In this document: one piece after another, positions 1 through 6,491 of the stretch
Position numbering within the stretch: position 1 is the first letter of the stretch
How the letters are laid out: every line of letters starts with the position of its first letter
From: Bacilli bacterium
GTDB taxonomy: Bacteria; Bacillota_I; Bacilli_A; RF39; UBA660
Length of the DNA stretch: 10,864 bases
Assembly (NCBI GenBank): GCA_028685275.1
Contig: JAQUEG010000011.1
Span: 1-10,864 of the forward strand
Reading direction: 5' to 3'
Notes under the pieces: generated by a model
Databases searched by the model: none
What the model saw: the letters and a program-made list of their open reading frames with translations, nothing else
What the model was told of the DNA's origin: nothing
Program-made: the position numbers and the translations under genes

Positions 1-1051
1 AAATAAAAATGGTAAAAATGCTGAAGATATTATTATTAAAGTACCACCTGGAACTATTATTAAAGATTTAGAAACAAATATGATAATTAGTGATTTAATC
101 AATCATGATGATGAAATCATTGTGGCAACTGGTGGTCGTGGTGGTAAAGGTAATAAAACTTTTGTTTCTGCTATTAATACTGCTCCTTATTATTCAGAAA
201 ATGGGGAACCGGGAGAAGAACGAACTTTAAAAATTGAATTGAAATTAATTGCTGATGTCGGTTTAGTAGGCATGCCAAGTGTTGGGAAATCAACTATTTT
301 ATCTAAAATATCAGCTGCTAAACCCAAAATTGCTGCTTATCATTTCACTACTTTAGCACCCAATTTAGGAGTAGTAAAAACTAAAGATAACTTTTCATTT
401 GTAGTGGCTGATTTACCTGGTTTAATCGAAGGAGCAGCCCAAGGAGAAGGATTAGGTGATCAATTCCTAAAACATATCGAACGCACTAGAATTATTGCAC
501 ACATAATTGATATGAGTGGCATTGAGGGTCGTGATCCATATGATGATTATGTAATAATTAATAATGAATTAAAAGACTATAGTAAAGTTTTAAGTCAAAA
601 ACCACAAATTATTATTGCTAATAAAATGGATATTGAAACAGCAACTAAAAATTTAATTACTTTTAAAACTAAAATAAACTTACCAATATATGAAGTAAGT
701 GCCATAAAAGGAGAAGGTTTAGAGCAAGCAATGTTGGAAATTGCTAATCAATTAAAACAAATAGATAAAAAACCATTACATCCAAAAGAAGAAACAGAAT
801 CATTTGTACTTTATAAATTTCAAAAAGAAAAACCTTGGAATATTGAAAAAAATAATGAAGAATGGGTAATTAAAGGAGAACAAATTGAGAGATTATTAAG
901 AATGACTAATTTTCGTTCACATGAAGGAGCAATTAGATTTGCCCAAAAATTACGTAAATTAGGAATCGATGATGAGTTAAAAAATAAAGGTGCTAAAAAT
1001 GGCGATGTAGTAAAAATATTAGATTTTGAATTTGAATTTCAAGATGAATAA
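1..1051 (+). CDS. obg: GTPase Obg (ribosome assembly), 5' end missing
   Basis: This is the 3' part of the Obg/CgtA GTPase, which acts in late 50S subunit assembly and stress signalling. The first whole codon starts at base 2 and the frame is open to the window edge, so the true start lies upstream. About 350 residues are present against roughly 430 in Firmicutes, so some 75-80 are missing. Numbering from base 2, the tail of the glycine-rich Obg fold includes GGRGGKGNKTF near residue 45. The G domain follows: G1 GMPSVGKST (about 90), G3 DLPG (137-140), G4 NKMD (207-210) and G5 SAIKGEG (about 233). A C-terminal OCT domain covers roughly 267-346, including the segment KPWNIE. The gene ends in TAA and a terminator follows within 20 bases, so it closes its own transcription unit. 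Neighbourhood with ruvAB-queA-tgt is typical of Bacilli. Identification is firm; only the 5' end is unknown. Confidence 0.97.
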   Translation, partial: NKNGKNAEDIIIKVPPGTIIKDLETNMIISDLINHDDEIIVATGGRGGKGNKTFVSAINTAPYYSENGEPGEERTLKIELKLIADVGLVGMPSVGKSTILSKISAAKPKIAAYHFTTLAPNLGVVKTKDNFSFVVADLPGLIEGAAQGEGLGDQFLKHIERTRIIAHIIDMSGIEGRDPYDDYVIINNELKDYSKVLSQKPQIIIANKMDIETATKNLITFKTKINLPIYEVSAIKGEGLEQAMLEIANQLKQIDKKPLHPKEETESFVLYKFQKEKPWNIEKNNEEWVIKGEQIERLLRMTNFRSHEGAIRFAQKLRKLGIDDELKNKGAKNGDVVKILDFEFEFQDE

Positions 1052-1067
1052 ATTCAAAAATAATTTT

Positions 1068-1094
1068 CCGTATCTATTTAGGTACGGTTTTTTT
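1068..1094 (+). terminator. Intrinsic terminator after obg
   Basis: Bases 1068-1074 (CCGTATC) pair with 1081-1087 (GGTACGG) as a 7-bp stem with one G-T pair and a 6-base loop. Seven T residues follow directly (1088-1094). It lies 17 bases after the obg stop and separates obg from the nrdD promoter. Confidence 0.85.
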
Positions 1095-1189
1095 ATTAAT
1101 ATTTTTTTTAATATTTTTTTTATTTTTCGGAAACATTTGATAATTAAATGAAAGCCCAATTATTAACCTGAAAAAATAAAAAAATAGCT

Positions 1190-1218
1190 TTGACCAAAAA
1201 AAATTGTAATGCTATAAT
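1190..1218 (+). promoter_or_regulatory. Sigma-A type promoter of nrdDG with extended -10
   Basis: The -35 is TTGACC (1190-1195), followed by a 17-base spacer and a perfect -10 TATAAT (1213-1218). The -10 is extended by TGC (1210-1212). Transcription should start near 1225, leaving a leader of about 40 bases before the nrdD start. A 10-base direct repeat, AAATTGTAAT, flanks the -10 (1201-1210 and 1220-1229) and could be an operator. I see no clear NrdR-type palindrome pair. Confidence 0.75.
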
Positions 1219-1229
1219 GAAATTGTAAT
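1201..1229 (+). repeat. Direct repeat flanking the nrdD -10 element
   Basis: AAATTGTAAT occurs at 1201-1210 and again, identically, at 1220-1229, a 19-base period. One copy lies in the promoter spacer and the other at the expected transcription start. The placement would suit a repressor site, but in DNA this AT-rich chance repetition is possible. Confidence 0.4.
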
Positions 1230-1265
1230 ACAAAAATAGAGAGGTAATAGAAGGAGAGAAGTAAT

Positions 1266-4200
1266 ATGATCGAAACAATTATTAAACGTGATGGTAGAAA
1301 GGAGAAATTTAATTACGAAAAGATTAATAATGCTATTTACAAAGCAATTATTAATACAAGAGAAGGTTTGACCGAAGAAAAAGTTAAAGAAATGTCTGAA
1401 TTAACTACCAACATTATTGTCTTTAAATTAAATGAAAAAAATACTGAAATTATTCACTTAGAAGAAATTCAAAATGCAGTTGAAGAAACGTTAATGGTCT
1501 TAGGAATGACTGATGTTGCACGTAGTTATGTTCGTTATCGTTTTCAACGTGAACAAATGCGAAATGATAAAGAAGCAAGTATTAGTGTCGAAAAAATGAT
1601 GAGTAATTACATTACACAAGATGATTGGTTAGTAAAAGAAAATGCTAATATGGATTATTCACTACAAGGTTTAAATAATTATATTGTTAGTGATATTACA
1701 AAAAACTTTTGGTTAAATCATATATTTTCAACGGAACAAAAATTAGCGCATCAAAATGGAGATTTACATATTCATGATTTAGGTCTTTTATCAACTTATT
1801 GTTGTGGTTGGGATTTAGAAACAATATTACTAAAAGGATTTAGAGGAGTAAAAAATAAAGCCCAAACAAAACCCGCTAAACATTTAAAAACAGCTCTAGG
1901 ACAATTAGTTAATTTCTTTTATACTTTACAAGGAGAAGCAGCAGGAGCGCAAGCTGTTTCTAATTTTGATACTTTAGTTGCTCCTTTTGTACGTTATGAT
2001 AATCTATCTTATAAAGATGTAAAACAATGTATTCAAGAGTTTATTTTTAATTTGAGTGTACCAACAAGAGTTGGTTTTCAAACCCCTTTTGTTAACATTA
2101 CTATGGATTTAAATGTATCTCCTTTATATAAAGATAAACCAATAATTATTGGTGGCAAATATATGAATGAAACATATTCTGACTTTCAAGAAGAAATGAA
2201 TATGATTAATAAAGCTTTTTGTGAAGTTATGACTGAAGGTGATGCTAGTGGACGTATTTTTACATTCCCAATTCCAACTTATAATATAACAAAAGATTTT
2301 GATTGGGATAACGAAGTAGTAAATAATATTATGGAAATGACTAGTAAATATGGTATCCCATATTTTGCTAACTTCATTAATAGTGATATGAAACCTGAAG
2401 ATTCTAGAAGTATGTGTCTTTTTCCAGAAGAAGCTCTTTTTATTAAAAAAGACAATAAAATTGAAAAGCGAACAATTGAAGAAGTATTTGAGTTATATAA
2501 AGGAGAAAAAATTGATAACGAGTGGTATAACTGTAATGATAAGATAAAAGCAATGTCATTAAATGCAGAAACAGGTAAACTAGAATGGACTAATATAAAA
2601 AGATTTTTAAAGGTTTATGATAACAAATTAATTAATATTAATACAAAAGATGGAAAATTAATGCGCGTATCACAAAATCATTTAGTAGCAATTTATAATA
2701 AAAATGGAATTACTACTAAAATGGCAAAAGATATTACGAAAGAAGATTTTTTAATTGTATTAAAAAATGCTTCTAAGACACTTAATAAAAATAATTTAAA
2801 TTCAATTAATCCAGATTTTGTTTGGCTTATGGGATTATTTATTGCAGATGGCAATTATTTATATGACCGTCGTAATAATGATAAAGAAAAATTAAGAGGG
2901 TTACAAATTACTTTTAATAAACAAGATGAAACATTAATTAATAAAACTAAAGATGTTATTAAAAATTTATTCGATTATGATATGAAATTTATAAATGATC
3001 CAAGATATGAAAATTCGTTAAGAGGATATATATATAATACCAAAACAGCTGAAGATTTCTTTTATAATTGGAATATAAGTAAATATAATACTTTACCTAA
3101 ATGGATATGGTCTGCTAATACAGATATTATAAGAACTTTCCTTAAAGGCTTTTTTGATGGTGATGGATATGAAGTAGGTAAAGAAATTCATATAAATGAT
3201 GAATTATTAGCCGAAGAAATTAATCTTTTAATGCAATTAATTGGTATTAGTACTACATATAGAGTAAGAAGTAATTCACAAGTAATTAGAATTCAACATG
3301 TATTAGATAGAAGTGCTAAAGGTAATGTAACTATAAAAGATTCATTACATAATTTAATTCCAGAATTTTTATTAAACCAAAAATTTGTTAAAAATAAAGA
3401 AAATAAAAATCTTTATCAATCGTATGGTAATAAAATGGTGGGATTATCTACCATTGATCGCTGGAAATTAAATAATGATAAAATTGAGTGGCTAAGAAAG
3501 GCTGATTTTGCTGTTGTTGAAATTGAAGATATTAAAAAAGATTGCTTAAATTATGAACAAGTTTTCTATGATATTGAATTAGAAAAAAACCATTATTTTG
3601 TTCATTCAAATGGTAATATTACTCATAATTGCTGCAGACTGAGACTTGATAATAGAGAATTACGAAAAAGGGGAGGCGGTTTGTTTGGTGCTAATCCATT
3701 AACTGGTAGTATTGGTGTAGTAACTATTAATTTACCAAGATTAGGTTATCTTTATAAAAATAAAGAAGATTTTTATGAAAACTTAAAAAGATTAATGGAT
3801 ATCGCTAAAAGTGTTTTAGAAACAAGACGAAAAATAATTGAAAAAAATACTCATACTGGTTTATATCCATATAGTCGTTTTTATCTTAGTGAAGTATATG
3901 AAAGATTTGGTGAATATTGGAAAAATCATTTTAATACTATTGGTATTAATGGAATGAATGAGTGTATTCGTAATTTTTATAATGATTCTGATAATATTAC
4001 TACTGCAAAAGGCCAAAAATTTGCTAATGAAATATTAGATTTTATGCGTGAAAGAATTCAAAAATATCAAGCTAATGGTGATTTATATAATTTAGAGGCA
4101 ACTCCAGCTGAAGGTACTGCTTATCGATTAGCAAAATTAGATAAAAAACTATATCCTAATATACTAACAGCTGGTAAAGAAGAACCATATTATACTAATA

Positions 4201-4580
4201 GTTCGCAATTACCGGTTGGGTTTACCACTGATTTATATGAAACTTTAAAATTACAAGATTCATTACAAACTAAATATACTGGTGGTACTGTTTTGCATGC
4301 TTATCTAGGAGAAAGAATTAAAGATCCAGAAGTTACTAAAAAAGTAATAAAAACCGTATTTGAAAATTATGAGTTACCATATTTTTCAATTACACCAACC
4401 TTTTCAACATGTGATGAGCATGGTTATATTGATGGTGAACATTTCACTTGTCCAATATGTGGTAAAGAAACAGAAGTATGGACTAGAGTTGTTGGCTTTT
4501 ATCGTCCAGTTCAAGCTTTTAATAAAGGTAAACGAGAAGAATATAACGAACGAGTTACATATGTAGTAGATACGGTGTAA
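1266..4580 (+). CDS. nrdD: Anaerobic (class III) ribonucleoside-triphosphate reductase with in-frame intein
   Basis: NrdD reduces ribonucleotides to deoxyribonucleotides by glycyl-radical chemistry without oxygen. The 1104-residue precursor contains a 405-residue intein (384-788); removal leaves a 699-residue enzyme, normal for the family. An N-terminal ATP-cone, the allosteric nucleotide-binding domain, covers about 3-95 (IIKRDGRKEKF; then DVARSYVRYRF). The barrel includes GDLHIHDLGLLSTYCCGWD (around 170-185). After the intein come CCRLRLDNRELRKRGGG and GANPLTGSIG. The probable thiyl-radical cysteine is in the Cys789-Cys790 pair (384-385 after splicing); that assignment is by analogy with the MGCR motif of other NrdDs. 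A zinc-ribbon-like site has Cys1049, His1052, Cys1062 and Cys1065. The glycyl-radical motif VVGFYRPVQAFNKGK holds Gly1077 (672 after splicing). The start at 1266 has AAGGAGAG at 1251-1258. nrdG follows after four bases. Formate- versus redoxin-dependence cannot be settled here. Confidence 0.97.
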   Translation: MIETIIKRDGRKEKFNYEKINNAIYKAIINTREGLTEEKVKEMSELTTNIIVFKLNEKNTEIIHLEEIQNAVEETLMVLGMTDVARSYVRYRFQREQMRNDKEASISVEKMMSNYITQDDWLVKENANMDYSLQGLNNYIVSDITKNFWLNHIFSTEQKLAHQNGDLHIHDLGLLSTYCCGWDLETILLKGFRGVKNKAQTKPAKHLKTALGQLVNFFYTLQGEAAGAQAVSNFDTLVAPFVRYDNLSYKDVKQCIQEFIFNLSVPTRVGFQTPFVNITMDLNVSPLYKDKPIIIGGKYMNETYSDFQEEMNMINKAFCEVMTEGDASGRIFTFPIPTYNITKDFDWDNEVVNNIMEMTSKYGIPYFANFINSDMKPEDSRSMCLFPEEALFIKKDNKIEKRTIEEVFELYKGEKIDNEWYNCNDKIKAMSLNAETGKLEWTNIKRFLKVYDNKLININTKDGKLMRVSQNHLVAIYNKNGITTKMAKDITKEDFLIVLKNASKTLNKNNLNSINPDFVWLMGLFIADGNYLYDRRNNDKEKLRGLQITFNKQDETLINKTKDVIKNLFDYDMKFINDPRYENSLRGYIYNTKTAEDFFYNWNISKYNTLPKWIWSANTDIIRTFLKGFFDGDGYEVGKEIHINDELLAEEINLLMQLIGISTTYRVRSNSQVIRIQHVLDRSAKGNVTIKDSLHNLIPEFLLNQKFVKNKENKNLYQSYGNKMVGLSTIDRWKLNNDKIEWLRKADFAVVEIEDIKKDCLNYEQVFYDIELEKNHYFVHSNGNITHNCCRLRLDNRELRKRGGGLFGANPLTGSIGVVTINLPRLGYLYKNKEDFYENLKRLMDIAKSVLETRRKIIEKNTHTGLYPYSRFYLSEVYERFGEYWKNHFNTIGINGMNECIRNFYNDSDNITTAKGQKFANEILDFMRERIQKYQANGDLYNLEATPAEGTAYRLAKLDKKLYPNILTAGKEEPYYTNSSQLPVGFTTDLYETLKLQDSLQTKYTGGTVLHAYLGERIKDPEVTKKVIKTVFENYELPYFSITPTFSTCDEHGYIDGEHFTCPICGKETEVWTRVVGFYRPVQAFNKGKREEYNERVTYVVDTV
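2415..3629 (+). mobile_element. Intein with LAGLIDADG homing endonuclease inside NrdD
   Basis: This 405-residue insertion (precursor residues 384-788) interrupts NrdD between Ser-Met383 and Cys789. It begins with Cys384 (block A, CLFPEEALF) and has a block-B-like SQNH at 469-472. A two-motif endonuclease follows: LMGLFIADG (521-529) and LKGFFDGDG (625-634 region), about 100 residues apart, both keeping the catalytic acidic residue. Block F reads VFYDIELEKNHYFV, and block G ends in His787-Asn788 followed by Cys789 as the +1 nucleophile. All residues needed for standard class 1 splicing are therefore present, and joining the flanks restores the normal NrdD sequence SMCCRLRLD. The frame is intact throughout. 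Its base composition looks as AT-rich as the host gene, so recent transfer from a distant source is not obvious by eye. Confidence 0.95.
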
Positions 4581-4584
4581 TAAT

Positions 4585-5247
4585 ATGATATATGGAATTA
4601 ATGCTAATTCATTTATTGATTATCCGGGCGAAATATCTTTTGTAATTTTTACTGGTGGTTGTAATTTTAATTGTCCATATTGTCATAATTCAGATATTGT
4701 CAATAAAAATACTAAAATTTATTCTGAAGAAGAAATTTTAAATATGTTAAAAGAACGGCAAAAATTTATTGCTGCAGTTACTATTACTGGTGGTGAACCA
4801 ACTATTTATGGTGAACAATTAATTAATTTAATTAAAAAAATTAAAAACGCAGGTTATAAAATAAAACTAGATACTAATGGTAGTAATGCTAGTTTACTTA
4901 AAAAAATAATCGATTCTAATTTAGTTAATTATATTGCTATGGATATTAAAAATACTTTTGCTAAATACCAAATAACAGCAGGTAAAAAAATAAATATAGA
5001 CGAAATAAAGAAAAGTATTAATTTAATTGAAAATAGTAAAATAGAATATGAATTCAGAACCACTATTAATAAAACAATGCATACTGAAAATGATATTAAA
5101 GAAATAATTTCTTACATAAAAGATATTAATAAATATACTTTACAGCCATATCGTTATAGTAAGCAACAAATAGTTGATACTGATTTTGAAGCATGGACTG
5201 AAACTGAAATTGAAGACATTATGAACAAATTAAAAGTATCCGTTTAA
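4585..5247 (+). CDS. nrdG: Anaerobic ribonucleotide reductase activating protein (radical SAM)
   Basis: This activase uses a [4Fe-4S] cluster and S-adenosylmethionine to generate the glycyl radical on NrdD. The 220 residues begin with the SFIDYPGEISFVIFTGGC signature. The cluster ligands are Cys26, Cys30 and Cys33 (CNFNCPYC), followed by the SAM-contacting GGEP at 69-72. Its length and start match the longer activase subfamily (about 190-230 residues, TIGR02495-like as I recall it) rather than the roughly 155-residue E. coli NrdG. The start lies four bases after the nrdD stop with only a weak ribosome site (GGTG), which suggests translational coupling. The last codons form the left arm of a terminator hairpin, and the stop overlaps the stop of the convergent gene by four bases. 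Other radical-SAM roles are possible for this subfamily, but adjacency to nrdD makes the assignment strong. Confidence 0.92.
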   Translation: MIYGINANSFIDYPGEISFVIFTGGCNFNCPYCHNSDIVNKNTKIYSEEEILNMLKERQKFIAAVTITGGEPTIYGEQLINLIKKIKNAGYKIKLDTNGSNASLLKKIIDSNLVNYIAMDIKNTFAKYQITAGKKINIDEIKKSINLIENSKIEYEFRTTINKTMHTENDIKEIISYIKDINKYTLQPYRYSKQQIVDTDFEAWTETEIEDIMNKLKVSV

Positions 5248-5267
5248 TGGATACTTTTAATTTTTTT
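5227..5267 (+). terminator. Hairpin terminator shared by convergent nrdG and DUF192 genes
   Basis: A perfect 15-bp inverted repeat (5227-5241 with 5249-5263) encloses a 7-base loop (5242-5248). On the plus strand a run of seven T ends at 5267, so it is a strong terminator for nrdDG. On the minus strand the following T-run is poor, so it would act less efficiently there. The loop GTTTAAT contains the stop codons of both genes. Confidence 0.85.
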
Positions 5268-5549
5268 GATTGAGCCAATTGGTAATTCATAAACATTAAT
5301 AATTTCCTTTTTTGGTAATATTAAGCGAAATGGTTTTAAATTTTCATACATATATAAAATATTACTTTTTTTATCGGTCATAACAACATCAATCTTTTGA
5401 AACATAAACAAGGTATGAATAGAATTACAATTTGGAAATAATAAGCCATGATTAATTTTTGGAATTCTAAACATAAAACCAAGTAAACGCGATTTAAAAT
5501 TATTACACTCAATAATATTTATATTTAACAAAGAAAAATCAAACTTCAT
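5244..5549 (-). CDS. DUF192 family protein
   Basis: This 101-residue protein has the DUF192 pattern: RLLGFMFR (21-28), GLLFPNCNSIHTLFM (35-49), the KIDVVMTD strand (52-59), a Glu-Asn-Leu-Lys-Pro segment (69-73) and ELPIG (89-93 region). Length is near the usual 100-130. There is no signal peptide or membrane segment, so it should be cytoplasmic. The molecular function of DUF192 is not established. The start at 5549 is preceded on the minus strand by GGTG (5555-5558) with five bases between. The gene converges on nrdG with a 4-base stop overlap and diverges from the prepilin-like gene. As I recall, DUF192 genes sometimes sit near Tad/Flp pilus genes, so the pairing may mean something, but this is inference. 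Confidence 0.8.
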   Translation of the reverse strand: MKFDFSLLNINIIECNNFKSRLLGFMFRIPKINHGLLFPNCNSIHTLFMFQKIDVVMTDKKSNILYMYENLKPFRLILPKKEIINVYELPIGSIKKIKSIH

Positions 5550-5564
5550 ATCATCACCAAATTC

Positions 5565-5593
5565 ATCATAACATATTAATTATACCTTGACAA
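5565..5593 (-). promoter_or_regulatory. Candidate promoter for the DUF192 gene
   Basis: Read on the minus strand, -35 TTGTCA (5588-5593) is followed by 17 bases and an extended -10, TGT-TATGAT (hexamer 5565-5570). It would leave only about nine leader bases. A second choice is a perfect TATAAT at 5579-5584 with a poor -35, which gives a more comfortable leader of about 22 bases. One of the two is probably used. Confidence 0.5.
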
Positions 5594-5615
5594 GACAAGG
5601 GAAAAAATATAAACT
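5587..5615 (+). promoter_or_regulatory. Promoter of the prepilin-like gene
   Basis: A perfect -35 TTGACA (5587-5592) is followed by 17 bases and TAAACT (5610-5615), or by 15 bases and TATAAA (5608-5613). The ribosome site AGGAGA (5622-5627) and start codon follow shortly. The -35 overlaps the -35 of the opposing DUF192 promoter by five bases. Confidence 0.6.
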
Positions 5616-5636
5616 TATATTAGGAGAAGATAGTAT

Positions 5637-5843
5637 ATGCAAAAAATCACTAATAAAGGACAAGCTTTAATTGAATACATTTTAATTGTATCATTAATAA
5701 CAGTAGTTGCAATTGGCATTGTAAATTTATTTGGTGGTTATTTAAAAGACGCGATTACTAAATCTTCTTGTTCAATGTTAGATAAAACTTATATCGAAGG
5801 AGATTCGCCTGGTAAAGGGTATTGTAGTGATGAAGAAGAATAA
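5637..5843 (+). CDS. Flp-type (type IVb) prepilin-like small protein
   Basis: This 68-residue protein has the class III (prepilin) signal layout. A short basic leader ends at Gly8 (MQKITNKG), then the mature start QALIEY with Glu13 as the conserved Glu+5. A hydrophobic helix runs to about residue 33 (ILIVSLITVVAIGIVNLFGG). This matches Flp/Fap pilins in size and pattern. The polar tail carries Cys45 and Cys63 and ends in Asp-Glu-Glu-Glu; the two cysteines could form a disulfide outside the cell. The predicted fate is cleavage by a prepilin peptidase after Gly8 and assembly or anchoring in the membrane. No peptidase, ATPase or TadB/TadC gene lies in the window. The start has AGGAGA nine bases upstream. 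It is monocistronic, with its own promoter and terminator. The family call is good; its role as a pilus subunit is inference. Confidence 0.82.
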   Translation: MQKITNKGQALIEYILIVSLITVVAIGIVNLFGGYLKDAITKSSCSMLDKTYIEGDSPGKGYCSDEEE

Positions 5844-5852
5844 ATAATACAG

Positions 5853-5883
5853 ATAAACCTAATAATAGGTTTATTTTTCTTTT
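5853..5883 (+). terminator. Terminator after the prepilin-like gene
   Basis: A perfect 9-bp stem (ATAAACCTA 5853-5861 with TAGGTTTAT 5866-5874) encloses a 4-base loop and is followed by a T-rich tract to 5883. It ends the small prepilin transcript before the ruvA promoter. Confidence 0.8.
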
Positions 5884-5899
5884 ATCTAATTAACATCCA

Positions 5900-5908
5900 T
5901 GGTATAAT
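5900..5908 (+). promoter_or_regulatory. Extended -10 promoter for ruvAB
   Basis: TGG-TATAAT (5900-5908) is an extended -10 element with no good -35. Transcription would start near 5915, about 16 bases before the ruvA start, leaving the ribosome site GAGGTGA (5920-5926) in the leader. A second TATAAT at 5914-5919 has a TTAACA 18 bases upstream but would start transcription past the ribosome site, so it is less likely. Confidence 0.55.
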
Positions 5909-5930
5909 TTATATATAATGAGGTGATTAA

Positions 5931-6482
5931 ATGTATTCATATATAACAGGAAAAATAGTAGAAATTACACCTACTTATATTATTGTTAATAATAATAATA
6001 TTGGTTATCAAATACATACCGCTAATCCTTATTCATTTAAAGAAAATAATACTTATACTATATACATATATCAACATGTAAGAGAAGATGAATTATCTTT
6101 ATATGGATTTAAAACAAAGGAAGAAAAAGAATTATTTTTAAAATTAATTAATGTTAAAGGCTTAGGTCCTAAAATGGCCTTACCAATACTTGCTACTGGT
6201 TCTGTTAATGGGATTATTGATGCGATTGAAAGAGAAAATATTTTATATTTAAAAAAATTCCCTAAAATAGGAGAAAAATTAGCAAGACAAATAATACTAG
6301 ATTTAAAAGGAAAAATAGTTACTAGTGATCAAATAATAACTAATGAAAATGATGAATTAATTGAAGTATTAATGGGACTTGGTTATAAAAACCAGGATAT
6401 TAATAAAATTATCCCGAAAATCGATTCTAATAAAGCAATTGAAGAACAAGTAAAAGATGCTTTACGATTATTCTTAAAATAG
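5931..6482 (+). CDS. ruvA: Holliday junction branch migration protein RuvA
   Basis: RuvA binds four-way DNA junctions as a tetramer and loads the RuvB motor onto them during recombinational repair. The 183 residues show the N-terminal OB fold (about 1-62, opening MYSYITGKIVEI and closing with DELSLYGF). Two helix-hairpin-helix DNA-binding motifs follow: NVKGLGPKMA (74-83) and FPKIGEKLAR (110-119). After a linker comes the RuvB-contacting domain III (about 141-183, ELIEVLMGLGY). It is somewhat shorter than the roughly 200 residues usual in Bacilli, mainly in the linker. The start at 5931 has GAGGTGA four bases upstream. Its TAG stop is the only non-TAA stop in the window and overlaps the ruvB ribosome site, so the two genes are tightly coupled. 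Confidence 0.96.
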   Translation: MYSYITGKIVEITPTYIIVNNNNIGYQIHTANPYSFKENNTYTIYIYQHVREDELSLYGFKTKEEKELFLKLINVKGLGPKMALPILATGSVNGIIDAIERENILYLKKFPKIGEKLARQIILDLKGKIVTSDQIITNENDELIEVLMGLGYKNQDINKIIPKIDSNKAIEEQVKDALRLFLK

Positions 6483-6491
6483 GAGGGTATA

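Noticed and set aside
1095..1189. Possible small RNA or leader gene between obg and nrdD
   Set aside because: The stretch is poly-T and poly-A rich, with only an AT-only 6-bp stem (ATAATT/AATTAT) and no promoter before it; nothing beyond composition supports a gene.
4360..4566. 68-codon plus-strand frame inside the 3' end of nrdD
   Set aside because: It lies wholly within the zinc-site and glycyl-radical coding region of nrdD in another frame, with no ribosome site and no recognisable protein features.
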